DNA of 64,000 bases from the NCBI GenBank assembly GCA_043798715.1, contig JAZDOK010000003.1, positions 1-64,000 on the forward strand, read 5' to 3'. Below the pieces are notes generated by a model. The model was not told the origin of the DNA. It saw only the letters and a program-made list of their open reading frames with translations, and ran no database searches. This DNA is from JAZDOK01 sp043798715. Its GTDB lineage: Bacteria > Vulcanimicrobiota > JAZDOK01. Positions 9,120 through 16,176 of this stretch are shown here, piece by piece. A program made the position numbers and the translations under genes. How positions within the stretch are numbered: the stretch's first letter is position 1; each line of letters opens with the position of its first letter.

Positions 9120-10739
9120 ATCGTCCCCACGCGGGTGGGGGTGAACCGGAGTATTGCTCCCCCCTAAGTGGAAACTGGGCATCGTCCCCACGCGGGTGGG
9201 GGTGAACCGCTCTTCAGCCATTTACTTTTTGCCACCTCCTTTATCGTCCCCACGCGGGTGGGGGTGAACCGACTGGAGAAGGGAAAGCAGTTGTTGTGCT
9301 GCCATCGTCCCCACGCGGGTGGGGGTGAACCGGTTATCGGGTCATTCAGGGAAAGGAACAGAGCAATCGTCCCCACGCGGGTGGGGGTGAACCGCACTAA
9401 GCGCCGACGTTCTGCAGGCGTGGGCTATCGTCCCCACGCGGGTGGGGGTGAACCGCGGGGATACGAGATCGAGGCCGAGATTATTGAATCGTCCCCACGC
9501 GGGTGGGGGTGAACCGTTGGTGAAAGGGTTTTTGGGGGATGGTATGTCATCGTCCCCACGCGGGTGGGGGTGAACCGGGCGCAGGGAACATCTCTGGCTA
9601 CAAGATCGACAAATCGTCCCCACGCGGGTGGGGGTGAACCGTATTTAAGGTTAACCATCTTGTACTCCAATTGATCGTCCCCACGCGGGTGGGGGTGAAC
9701 CGTTTTTGCATGGGTCAGAATTTAAGCTTATAGAATCGTCCCCACGCGGGTGGGGGTGAACCGGCGGGTTGCAGGGCATACTCCCCGGGACCGAAAATCG
9801 TCCCCACGCGGGTGGGGGTGAACCGAGAAGTATCCTCCTGCAACTAAGCTCTCAAGCATCGTCCCCACGCGGGTGGGGGTGAACCGCAGTTCTACCAGCA
9901 GAGAGGACAATCACTCTAATCGTCCCCACGCGGGTGGGGGTGAACCGCTTCCGGTTACCTGGGAAAATGTGAACTGGGCACATCGTCCCCACGCGGGTGG
10001 GGGTGAACCGGCGCTTGAGAAAAGGGATTGAAGATTTTATAATCGTCCCCACGCGGGTGGGGGTGAACCGAACATAGCTTATCATGGCGCAATGTCGGGG
10101 ATAATCGTCCCCACGCGGGTGGGGGTGAACCGAGTAGATAAAAGAGAGGTAAATAATATTTGGCATCGTCCCCACGCGGGTGGGGGTGAACCGCGATAAC
10201 GGACAAGGGTAACTACGACGAAGATGCATCGTCCCCACGCGGGTGGGGGTGAACCGCAAACAGAGTTGGATATTTTTAGTATAAAAAATCGTCCCCACGC
10301 GGGTGGGGGTGAACCGGGTGCATATAAGTGGGAGAGTTAAGCATACTTGAATCGTCCCCACGCGGGTGGGGGTGAACCGCTGATTGTGGACACGGACGCG
10401 ATTGATTTGATTCATCGTCCCCACGCGGGTGGGGGTGAACCGTATATAGTCCGGTAGGAGTTACTGGCATAGTTTCATCGTCCCCACGCGGGTGGGGGTG
10501 AACCGGCGATGGCGGCCAAGGGGTTTGCGGTTCAAGAAAATCGTCCCCACGCGGGTGGGGGTGAACCGATTATCGCCCCGGAATTCGGGAAGGGGCTTTA
10601 TCATCGTCCCCACGCGGGTGGGGGTGAACCGGTAATGACAGAATGAAATTGCCTCGTTTACACCATCGTCCCCACGCGGGTGGGGGTGAACCAGGTAAGT
10701 TGACGTCGAATCTACTTCTGAAGACATCGTCCCCACGCG
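9120..10739 (+). CRISPR. Type I-E CRISPR array: 26 full repeats plus a truncated last repeat, 26 spacers
   Basis: A 29-base repeat starts at 9120 and recurs every 60-64 bases. It begins ATCGTCCCCACGCGG and ends GGGGGTGAACCG, with an imperfect CCCCACGCGGGTGGGG hairpin. Repeat starts are 9120, 9181, 9243, 9304, 9366, 9427, 9488, 9549, 9613, 9674, 9735, 9797, 9858, 9919, 9982, 10042, 10104, 10165, 10228, 10288, 10351, 10414, 10477, 10540, 10603 and 10665. Spacers are mostly 31-35 bases. The orientation matches E. coli-type I-E repeats, which end in AACCG, so crRNAs are read on the + strand with the leader end at cas2. The repeat at 10665 has its last base changed (CCA), and the final copy at 10726 stops after 14 bases. 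Decay at this end supports it being the oldest, leader-distal end. Confidence 0.98.
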
Positions 10740-10776
10740 TAGGGAAATGGGGACACAATACTATTTTCTTGCTCCC

Positions 10777-10813
10777 GTTACTCCCGGTCTGCGTGCCGGG
10801 AGAGGATTGAAAC
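10777..10813 (+). repeat. Orphan CRISPR-like repeat A (ends GATTGAAAC)
   Basis: A 37-base segment with an internal inverted repeat (CTCCCGG ... CCGGGAG) and the 3' signature GAGGATTGAAAC, typical of CRISPR repeats outside type I-E. It aligns base for base over 37 positions with the segment at 11885-11921 and less well with 14329-14363. No spacer-repeat periodicity follows it, so it is a solitary remnant or an unrelated palindromic repeat. It lies 37 bases before a parS site. Confidence 0.5.
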
Positions 10814-10850
10814 AAATATGGAACATTGACAAGGGAACCCGGGAGCAACC

Positions 10851-10866
10851 TGTTTCACGTGAAACA
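10851..10866. promoter_or_regulatory. parS: parS centromere site 1
   Basis: The 16-base sequence TGTTTCACGTGAAACA is a perfect palindrome and matches the Bacillus-type chromosomal parS consensus exactly. parS is bound by the CTP switch protein ParB, which spreads from it and loads SMC for origin segregation. Two more identical copies occur at 13424 and 16091. No parA or parB gene is in the window. Confidence 0.85.
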
Positions 10867-10906
10867 TCTACGCAATTATCGGTAATAAACACCGAGAAAG
10901 CAAATC

Positions 10907-11161
10907 TTATTTGTAGACATCGCCTCGAGGGCCGATATAGAAGACCTTAATAACTTTCTGATCTATGTCTATAGATACGATAACCCTCAAATCGCCGACC
11001 TTGACTTTCCATTTCCCCTTGAGTGGGCCGTGGAGGGGTTCGGCGACAAGAAAAGGGGTTTCTTCCAGTTTTTCAAAACAAATTCTCAGAGTCTGCCGAA
11101 CTTTTTCAGGAGTTCTTTTTATGTATTTCAGAGGTTGCTTTGTGAGGCGGACTTCAAACAA
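10907..11161 (-). CDS. RelE/ParE-family toxin
   Basis: An 84-residue basic protein with the RelE fold pattern: an N-terminal strand VRLTKQPLKYIKRTP, a helix, then PLHGPLKGKWKVKVGDLRVIV and a final strand VIKVFYIGPRGDVY. The GxWKxRxGDxRvi core and the C-terminal GxRxDVY are diagnostic for RelE-type mRNA interferases that act in the ribosomal A site. The gene lies downstream of, and overlaps by eight bases, the antitoxin on the minus strand, the usual antitoxin-first order. It sits just outside the CRISPR array, in the accessory patchwork. Confidence 0.85.
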   Translation of the reverse strand: MFEVRLTKQPLKYIKRTPEKVRQTLRICFEKLEETPFLVAEPLHGPLKGKWKVKVGDLRVIVSIDIDQKVIKVFYIGPRGDVYK

Positions 11162-11381
11162 GTCCCGGAACCTTTCTCCAAGGGATGCCTTCGTCGGTTT
11201 CAGATTCCTTCAAAGCTTTTCGGAAATCGGGAAGTGCGAGAAGTTGGTATTCTTCAGCATATTCCCGCAGCACGGTTTCTATTAAATTGTTCAGACTTCT
11301 GTTTTGAGCCTTGGCGATATTATTTAGAAAGTCTAATAACACATTTTCCAGACGGATAGACCGGGGAACTGTCTTTCCCAT
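11154..11381 (-). CDS. Antitoxin, ribbon-helix-helix-like
   Basis: A 75-residue protein immediately upstream of, and overlapping, the RelE-type toxin gene. Its first half, with RSIRLENVLLDFLNNIAKA and SLNNLIETVLREY, has the strand-helix-helix pattern of ribbon-helix-helix DNA-binding antitoxins. The acidic second half (ALKESETDEGIPW) is the expected toxin-wrapping tail. Such antitoxins neutralise the toxin and repress their own promoter. A run of poorly conserved, AT-rich DNA lies upstream at 11382-11420 and should contain the promoter. The exact family is not certain from sequence alone. Confidence 0.75.
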   Translation of the reverse strand: MGKTVPRSIRLENVLLDFLNNIAKAQNRSLNNLIETVLREYAEEYQLLALPDFRKALKESETDEGIPWRKVPGLV

Positions 11382-11506
11382 ATCTGTATCACCTCTACTG
11401 TTATTGTATTACAAATAGCTACTTTTGTCAAATTCCCGAAGGAGGCAAGAGTGCATCGTATGGAACAAAAACCGGATAGAATGGCCCTCGTCCTTCTTGA
11501 AAAAAG

Positions 11507-11555
11507 AGCAGCACAGGGTCAAAAGCAGCACAGGGTCAAATCTTCATCCTTGACA
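11507..11555. repeat. 17-bp tandem duplication ending in a half copy of the palindromic REP-like repeat
   Basis: AGCAGCACAGGGTCAAA is repeated twice, exactly head to tail, at 11507-11523 and 11524-11540. The second copy runs into GGGTCAAATCTTCATCCTTG (from 11533), ending at ACA 11555. That sequence is one arm of the perfect 25-bp inverted repeat found at 55660-55748. Only one arm is present here, so this is a remnant. The stretch 11382-11506 just upstream shows nothing I can name. Confidence 0.6.
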
Positions 11556-11586
11556 GATTCCAATCTCTGATGCCGTAATGCCGTAA

Positions 11587-11623
11587 GGCATTGAGTACTG
11601 AACGCGGGGGCGTGGATTGAAAC
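11587..11623 (+). repeat. CRISPR-repeat-like 3' tail (GCGTGGATTGAAAC)
   Basis: The sequence ends GGGGGCGTGGATTGAAAC, which matches the 3' end of many type I-C repeats. The upstream half (ACTGAACGCG) does not form a good repeat stem. It differs from the array repeat and from orphan repeats A-C. It joins directly to a tRNA-Pro fragment at 11624. Confidence 0.35.
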
Positions 11624-11686
11624 ACCAGCATGGGGGGCTACATGGGGGGCTAGGGGTCGGCGGTTCAAGTCCGCCCACTCCGACCA
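11624..11686 (+). tRNA. 3' fragment of tRNA-Pro(GGG), broken, with a 12-bp duplication
   Basis: From the T arm to the end the sequence is intact: GGCGGTTCAAGTCCGCC forms a perfect T stem-loop, followed by CACTCCGACCA with the encoded CCA. Upstream, CCAGCATGGGGGGCT looks like the anticodon arm of tRNA-Pro with anticodon GGG, but CATGGGGGGCTA is repeated exactly in tandem (11629-11640 and 11641-11652). The acceptor 5' strand and the D arm are missing, replaced by a CRISPR-repeat-like tail. It cannot be a working tRNA. It could be an integration-site remnant. The identity as Pro is inferred from the acceptor and anticodon-loop sequence. Confidence 0.55.
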
Positions 11687-11744
11687 GCTTTGGAGTACCG
11701 ATTTCGGGGGCACCAAACTTAACTAAGGCGTTGAACGCAAAGAG

Positions 11745-11885
11745 CTAAGAATTCAGAATGTTAATAAATTTGCTGAACTTTTCCTCATGGCCTTCATTCC
11801 GGGACCATATTTCAACAGCTTTCAAGTCTACATCTTTCTGGTGCATCCTTGCGAGCATCAATGCATGGTCGAACGATTGCTCCCG
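11745..11885 (-). pseudogene. Remnant of an unidentified small-protein gene (C-terminal fragment)
   Basis: On the minus strand a frame of about 46 codons runs from orphan repeat B to a TAG at 11745-11747. It encodes a segment with DHALMLARMHQKD and EIWSRNEGHEEKFSKFI. It has plausible protein-like composition and no good start with a ribosome-binding site. I read it as the tail of a gene lost in this rearranged region. I do not recognise the family. Confidence 0.3.
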
Positions 11886-11921
11886 TTGCTCCCGGTCTTA
11901 GGGACGGGAGAGGGTTGAATC
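11885..11921 (+). repeat. Orphan CRISPR-like repeat B
   Basis: A 37-base copy of orphan repeat A with nine or so changes: it starts GTTGCTCCCGGTCT and ends GAGAGGGTTGAATC. It lies two bases from the stop codon of the minus-strand secreted protein at 11924-13300. On the minus strand it could also act as a weak hairpin after that gene, but no T-tract follows. Confidence 0.45.
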
Positions 11922-11923
11922 TG

Positions 11924-13300
11924 TCAGGGCGAGTCGAATGTCTCCGTCTGGCCGCCGCGGCGCATAGTGCGGTCCCAGGTGTTGGTCAGAGTAGATGCTC
12001 TGCGCCCCCGTTTCCACTCGACCCTGATGTGATAGGTCTTTCCAACGACCGCGCCGGTGCAATTCAACTGGGACGAGGCGTCGCCCAGGTCCGAATCCCA
12101 GGATTTTGTCCAGCTCAGGCCGGAGTCGCCCAACGCGTAGGCGGAGATTCGACTCACCCAGCATCGGCGGGAGGATTCATAGTAGGGGTGGGCGATGAGG
12201 TGAAGCGTCCCTTTCTGAGGTTCACGGGATTTTTCTGAGGAGTAAGAGCCTGAGGTCCTTCCCGGGGCCTGCGGGTTTGCACCGGAGGCGGCGAAGAGCG
12301 GAGAGAGGCTGACGAGGACGGATTTGGATTTACCCGGCTCGACGCTTACCTGTCCGGTGGCCTCCCGGTAGCCCATGAGGGTCGTAGAGAGGCGATGGGG
12401 GCCGGGAGATATTCCCGTCAGGATATAGGAGCCGTCGTTAAGCGAGATGGTGGACTGACCGCTGTCCAGGGACAACCGGGCCCCTTTCAGGGGATTCCCG
12501 GAATTGTTCTCGACCTTTCCGCTCAGGGTTCCTCCTGCTGATGGTTGAGTCGCCGGGGTGACGGAGACGGGTGCGAGGTTGCCGGGGGGACTCGAAGCAA
12601 CCATGAGGTTCAGGTTGAGGAGGAGCGGGTGCCAGGCAAAGACCCACAGGCCGTGCATGGGATCGAGTGAGGCGTCCGGGTTCAGCAGGTTTCGGCCGGA
12701 GATTCTGCCGTCGAAGTCGAACGCGAAAGAAGAAATCCAGTTGTTGCCGGAAGAGCTGTGAGAGGAGCCGGCGGCCGTTTCGAGGGCGCGTGTCGCCTGT
12801 TCACGGGAAAAGGTCATGCGGTGCCAGTAGAGCTTCTGAGAAAAGGGACAGCCGATGAGGTTCCAGCCGGGGGCGAGGGAGATGGAACTGACCTCCCTCT
12901 CGTTGGCGATGCCTGAAACTTTCACTTTCACCGGTTTTTCGGAATAGGACAGGTAAGCCAGGCGCGGGTTGAGACTGGAGGGAGAGTGCACCGGATCGAC
13001 CGGGTAGTAGTTTCCGGCGTCGTAGTAGAGGAGCATCCGCGTGAAGCCGGAAGAGAAGTCAATGCGGGCCAGGGGGAAGGAAATGACGCTCCAACCGGCA
13101 GGAAGATCATAATTGACCTGGACCGAGTGGGTCTCGCTCCGAGGGGCAGGCGGCGGAGTCAGAGGAATGAGGGGAGAAAGCTGGGATGGGAGGCCGGGCG
13201 GGGCCGAGGGGTCAAACAAGGGGTTTTCCATTCCGGCGGCCTGTCTGGGGAAAAGAAGGAAAAGAAGTACCATGACGGCGACGACAGTCAGTTTTTTCAT
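11924..13300 (-). CDS. Secreted protein with a CarboxypepD-type regulatory domain (paralogue 1)
   Basis: A 458-residue exported protein of unknown role. Residues 1-23 form a signal peptide (KKLTVVAVMVLLFLLF, cleavage near AAG). A proline-rich linker (about 28-52) precedes a domain with YDLPAGWSVISFPL and APGWNLIGCPF, a repeated GWN-type beta unit seen in secreted and surface proteins. Residues about 255-330 (GGTLSGKVENNSGNPLKGA to GYREATGQVSVEPG) are a carboxypeptidase-regulatory-like beta-sandwich, often used in adhesion. The C-terminus has conserved Trp/Asp residues (SWTKSWDSDLGD). A close paralogue lies at 14363-15976, in the same orientation. GGAGG lies just upstream of the start. An adhesive or polysaccharide-binding role is possible but unproven. 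Confidence 0.7.
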   Translation of the reverse strand: MKKLTVVAVMVLLFLLFPRQAAGMENPLFDPSAPPGLPSQLSPLIPLTPPPAPRSETHSVQVNYDLPAGWSVISFPLARIDFSSGFTRMLLYYDAGNYYPVDPVHSPSSLNPRLAYLSYSEKPVKVKVSGIANEREVSSISLAPGWNLIGCPFSQKLYWHRMTFSREQATRALETAAGSSHSSSGNNWISSFAFDFDGRISGRNLLNPDASLDPMHGLWVFAWHPLLLNLNLMVASSPPGNLAPVSVTPATQPSAGGTLSGKVENNSGNPLKGARLSLDSGQSTISLNDGSYILTGISPGPHRLSTTLMGYREATGQVSVEPGKSKSVLVSLSPLFAASGANPQAPGRTSGSYSSEKSREPQKGTLHLIAHPYYESSRRCWVSRISAYALGDSGLSWTKSWDSDLGDASSQLNCTGAVVGKTYHIRVEWKRGRRASTLTNTWDRTMRRGGQTETFDSP

Positions 13301-13423
13301 TTAAGCCTCCTTCTTGGCATGAATCGAAGTGCTGCACTCTTATAGCGGAACAATAACGCAGGCTTTAGCTTGGTATTATTTCGCACCAGGCTGTTAATTC
13401 CCTCTCACTGAGGCGGGAAGAAA

Positions 13424-13439
13424 TGTTTCACGTGAAACA
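13424..13439. promoter_or_regulatory. parS: parS centromere site 2
   Basis: An exact copy of TGTTTCACGTGAAACA. The palindrome extends by one base on each side (ATGTTTCACGTGAAACAT, 13423-13440). It lies upstream of the minus-strand secreted protein 1 and 18 bases before the dead deacetylase gene. The flank TGTTAATTCCCTCTC resembles the flank of parS site 3, suggesting shared ancestry. Confidence 0.85.
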
Positions 13440-13457
13440 TCAGCATAATCACCGGCG

Positions 13458-14308
13458 ATGGAAAATGGAGCAGGCCGGGAGAGACCACCGGGCTGGATGG
13501 CGGGGCGCTATTTCGTATTTTTGTTATGTTCGGCAGCCCTGGCATTCGGGCTTGCAGGCTGCCTCGGCAAGGAGATGCATGAACCGTACTGGAAATCGGC
13601 AAAGGAGGATGTCTACAATAGCGCTCTTCAAATTCTAAATCAACATAAAGCAGATCTCAAGAGGGGTTTGAAGTGGCATGTGATTCTGCGCGGCATCCCC
13701 GGAATCAAGCATCTGGCCCTCACGTTTGACGACGGGCCGCATCCTCAGTATACGCCGGCGCTTCTAAAAATTTTGGAGCATTACCACGTGAAAGCGACTT
13801 TTTTTCTCGTGGGAGAGGTGGCTGAGGCCCATCCTGATCTGGTCAGGGCTGAAGCCGCGGCCGGTCATTGCATTGCCAATCATACCTATCGCCATGTCAA
13901 GCTGACCAGGGTTCCGCCCGACATGGTGGCCACTGAAATAAAGGCCTGCGGAGAAGTCCTCAAGGCCATTACCGGTAAAGCTCCGCGCTTTTTTCGCCCT
14001 CCCGGCGGGGATTACAACGACCAGGTCCTGGAAGTCGCGGAGCCCTGGGCTATGACACGATCCTGTGGACAGATGACCCGGGCGATTATGCCAGCCCCGG
14101 GATCCAAAAAATCGAAAGTTACATCTTTGAGAATATAAGCAACGGCGGCATCATCCTGATTCACGACGGGGTGCAGCAGACGATCGATGCGCTCCCGTAG
14201 ATCCTGGATTACCTTCAGGACAGAGGTTTTGAGTTCGTCACCATCGAAGAGATGATTCAGGAGAAAAACAAAAGACCTCCTGAGACCGAAGACAGGCCGA
14301 CCCATTGA
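13458..14308 (+). pseudogene. Polysaccharide deacetylase (NodB family) lipoprotein, inactivated
   Basis: The family removes N-acetyl or O-acetyl groups from chitin-like polymers or peptidoglycan. The first frame (13458-14138) shows a lipoprotein signal (FLLCSAALAFGLAGC), the metal and catalytic motif TFDDGP, the HTYRH metal-binding histidines and FRPPGG. Near 14038-14045 the frame breaks. The true continuation is in another frame: ALGYDTILWTDDPGDY, then GGIILIHDG (the last NodB motif), then an in-frame TAG at 14198-14200 where the family expects Gln, and an end at 14308. Two independent lesions show it is a decayed gene. The likely original start is ATG 13497, directly before the signal peptide. 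It sits between two paralogous minus-strand genes. Confidence 0.85.
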
Positions 14309-14328
14309 CGCGGCAGTTGAAGTGGCCA

Positions 14329-14363
14329 CATTTCTCCCGGCCCGGCCGTGAGAGGATTAAAAT
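14329..14363 (+). repeat. Degenerate orphan CRISPR-like repeat C
   Basis: ATTTCTCCCGGCCCGG followed by GAGAGGATTAAAAT aligns with repeats A and B over about 35 bases, with one or two gaps. It touches the stop codon of secreted protein 2, exactly as repeat B does for secreted protein 1. Alone it would be weak; its shared position makes it more convincing. Confidence 0.35.
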
Positions 14364-15976
14364 TAGAACGGCGAATCGAATGTCTCCGTCTGGTCGCCGT
14401 GGCGCATGGTGCGGTCCCAGGTGTTGACCAGGGGCGATCCCGTTCCATCGCGTTTCCACTCAATTTTGATGCGGTAAGTCTTTCCCACGACCGCGTTGTC
14501 GCAGACCAACTCATACCAGGTGTCTCCCAGGTCTGAATCCCATGATTTTTCCCAGCGAAGGCCGTAGTCTCCCAGGGCGGAGGCCTCTATTCTTTTGACC
14601 CACCAGCGGTGATAGCCGTCATTGTACGAGTCGCCGATTATGTGGAGCGAACCTTTTTCGGGTTTGGCCTCTTCTGGAAGTTTGGTGGGGTTGGAGACAT
14701 TCTTGGTTCCGCCGGGCGGCGGCATATTCGCGACCGGGCCGGCGGCGGCAAAAAGCGGCGAAAGGCTGAAAAGAACGGATTTGGAACTGCTTGGTTCGAG
14801 GACCACCTGCCCCGTGGCCTCCCGGTAACCCAGGAGGGTCGTCGAGAGAAGGTGAGGGCCGGGGGAAACCCCCGTTATGACGTAGGTGCCGTCATTGAGA
14901 GATATGGCGGACTGCCCGCTGTCCAGGAGTATCTGGGCCCCTTTCAGGGGATCCCCGGAATTGTTCTGCACCTTTCCGATCAGGGTTCCGCCAATGGAAG
15001 GATGGGCCGCCGGTGTGACGGCCAGGGGCACGGGATTACTGGGGAAGCTCTCCACCAGTACGATGATGTCTCCCGGCTGCGCCGTGGAGGGAATTCGCAC
15101 CTGGATTCGCCGATCGCTCCAACTGAGGATGTTATCGCGGGGGATGGGGATGCCTCCGAGAGCGATCCAGCCCTGGAAGGAGCTGAATCCGCTGCCGTTG
15201 ATTTCGATGGTGTCACCGGCGCAGACGCTTCGTGGCATAAGGGTGCTGATTTGCGGCGGGCTCGGAGGGACCAGGAGGTTCAGGTTAATGAGGAGCGGGC
15301 TCCAGGCAAAGACGCAGACACCGTGCAGTGGCTCAAGCGAGGATTCAGGAGACAGCAAATTAAGGCCCGTCACATTTTCGCCGATACTATAGGCGGAAGA
15401 AGAAATCCAGTATTTGCCGGAAGGGCTGAGAGAGAGGCCGGCGGCCGTTTCCAGGACGCGTGTCGCCTGTTCGCAGGAAAAAGTCATGCGCTTAAAGTAG
15501 AGCTTCTGGGGAAAGGGGCAGCCGATGAAGTTCCAGCCGGGGGAAAGGGGGATGGAGCGTATTTCCCTGGCGTTGGGGTGTCCTGATACCACCGCCTTGA
15601 CCGGCTTTTCTGAATAGGCCAGGTAGGCCAGGCGCGTGTTTATGGAGGCGGGCGAATGCACGGGATCCACCGGGTAGTAATTTCCGGCGTCATAGTAGAG
15701 AAGCATGTATTTGAAGCCGGAGGCTGAAGAGAGGCGCACCAGGGGGAAGGATATGGCGCTCCAACCGGCCGGAAGATCGTAATTGACGCTTACCGACTGG
15801 GTCCCATCCTCTGCCGGAGTCTGGGCAGGCGGGGTCAGGGGGACCGGGGGAGGAAGCTGGGATGGGATGCCGGGCGGGGTTGAGGGGTCAAAGAATGGGA
15901 TTTCCCTTCCAGCGGCCAGTTCAGAAAAAAAGAGAAATATAAGCGCCATGGCGACGATGAATATTGATTTTCTCAT
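14363..15976 (-). CDS. Secreted protein with IPT/TIG and CarboxypepD-type domains (paralogue 2)
   Basis: A 537-residue paralogue of the protein at 11924-13300, with the same signal peptide, proline-rich linker, DLPAGWSAISFPL and SPGWNFIGCPF units, carboxypeptidase-regulatory-like domain (GGTLIGKVQNNSGDPLKGA) and C-terminal WEKSWDSDLGD module. The difference in length is explained by an extra domain of about 80 residues near 235-320 (STLMPRSVCAGDTIEINGSG, then VRIPSTAQPGDIIV). This has the pattern of an IPT/TIG Ig-like fold common in surface proteins. The two genes arose by duplication, and one has gained or lost the IPT domain. Function unknown; a cell-surface or extracellular role is likely from the export signal and Ig-like architecture. 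Confidence 0.72.
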   Translation of the reverse strand: MRKSIFIVAMALIFLFFSELAAGREIPFFDPSTPPGIPSQLPPPVPLTPPAQTPAEDGTQSVSVNYDLPAGWSAISFPLVRLSSASGFKYMLLYYDAGNYYPVDPVHSPASINTRLAYLAYSEKPVKAVVSGHPNAREIRSIPLSPGWNFIGCPFPQKLYFKRMTFSCEQATRVLETAAGLSLSPSGKYWISSSAYSIGENVTGLNLLSPESSLEPLHGVCVFAWSPLLINLNLLVPPSPPQISTLMPRSVCAGDTIEINGSGFSSFQGWIALGGIPIPRDNILSWSDRRIQVRIPSTAQPGDIIVLVESFPSNPVPLAVTPAAHPSIGGTLIGKVQNNSGDPLKGAQILLDSGQSAISLNDGTYVITGVSPGPHLLSTTLLGYREATGQVVLEPSSSKSVLFSLSPLFAAAGPVANMPPPGGTKNVSNPTKLPEEAKPEKGSLHIIGDSYNDGYHRWWVKRIEASALGDYGLRWEKSWDSDLGDTWYELVCDNAVVGKTYRIKIEWKRDGTGSPLVNTWDRTMRHGDQTETFDSPF

Positions 15977-16086
15977 TTAAGCCTCTTTGTCGATCTGAAA
16001 TAACATATCTCCCTAATGTTTCACATCAGGATGTTAATTTCCTTTCCCGGGAGACGGGTATAAGTTTTGAAGGGTCCTTTAGAAAG

Positions 16087-16110
16087 GATATGTTTCACGT
16101 GAAACATATC
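16087..16110. promoter_or_regulatory. parS: parS centromere site 3
   Basis: The core TGTTTCACGTGAAACA lies at 16091-16106 and the perfect palindrome extends to 24 bp (GATA ... TATC). It sits between the start of secreted protein 2 and the LOR gene. Spacing from site 2 is about 2.67 kb, and from site 1 to site 2 about 2.57 kb. Confidence 0.87.
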
Positions 16111-16176
16111 CGGACGATGCAGATGGTGCGTAGTTATATGAGGTAGACAACTCAAAGAGGGATAGGGGCATTTGTA

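Noticed and set aside
9149..10725. Self-targeting spacers matching other parts of the window
   Set aside because: By eye I found no spacer matching the rest of this sequence; a real search needs the whole genome and phage data.
9164..10736. Several open frames on both strands through the CRISPR array (repeating FTPTRVGT or VHPHPRGDD)
   Set aside because: They are only translations of the 29-base repeat; the array has no coding potential.
11624..11686. A complete tRNA gene at the accessory region
   Set aside because: The acceptor 5' strand and D arm are missing and the anticodon arm is duplicated, so only a fragment is called.
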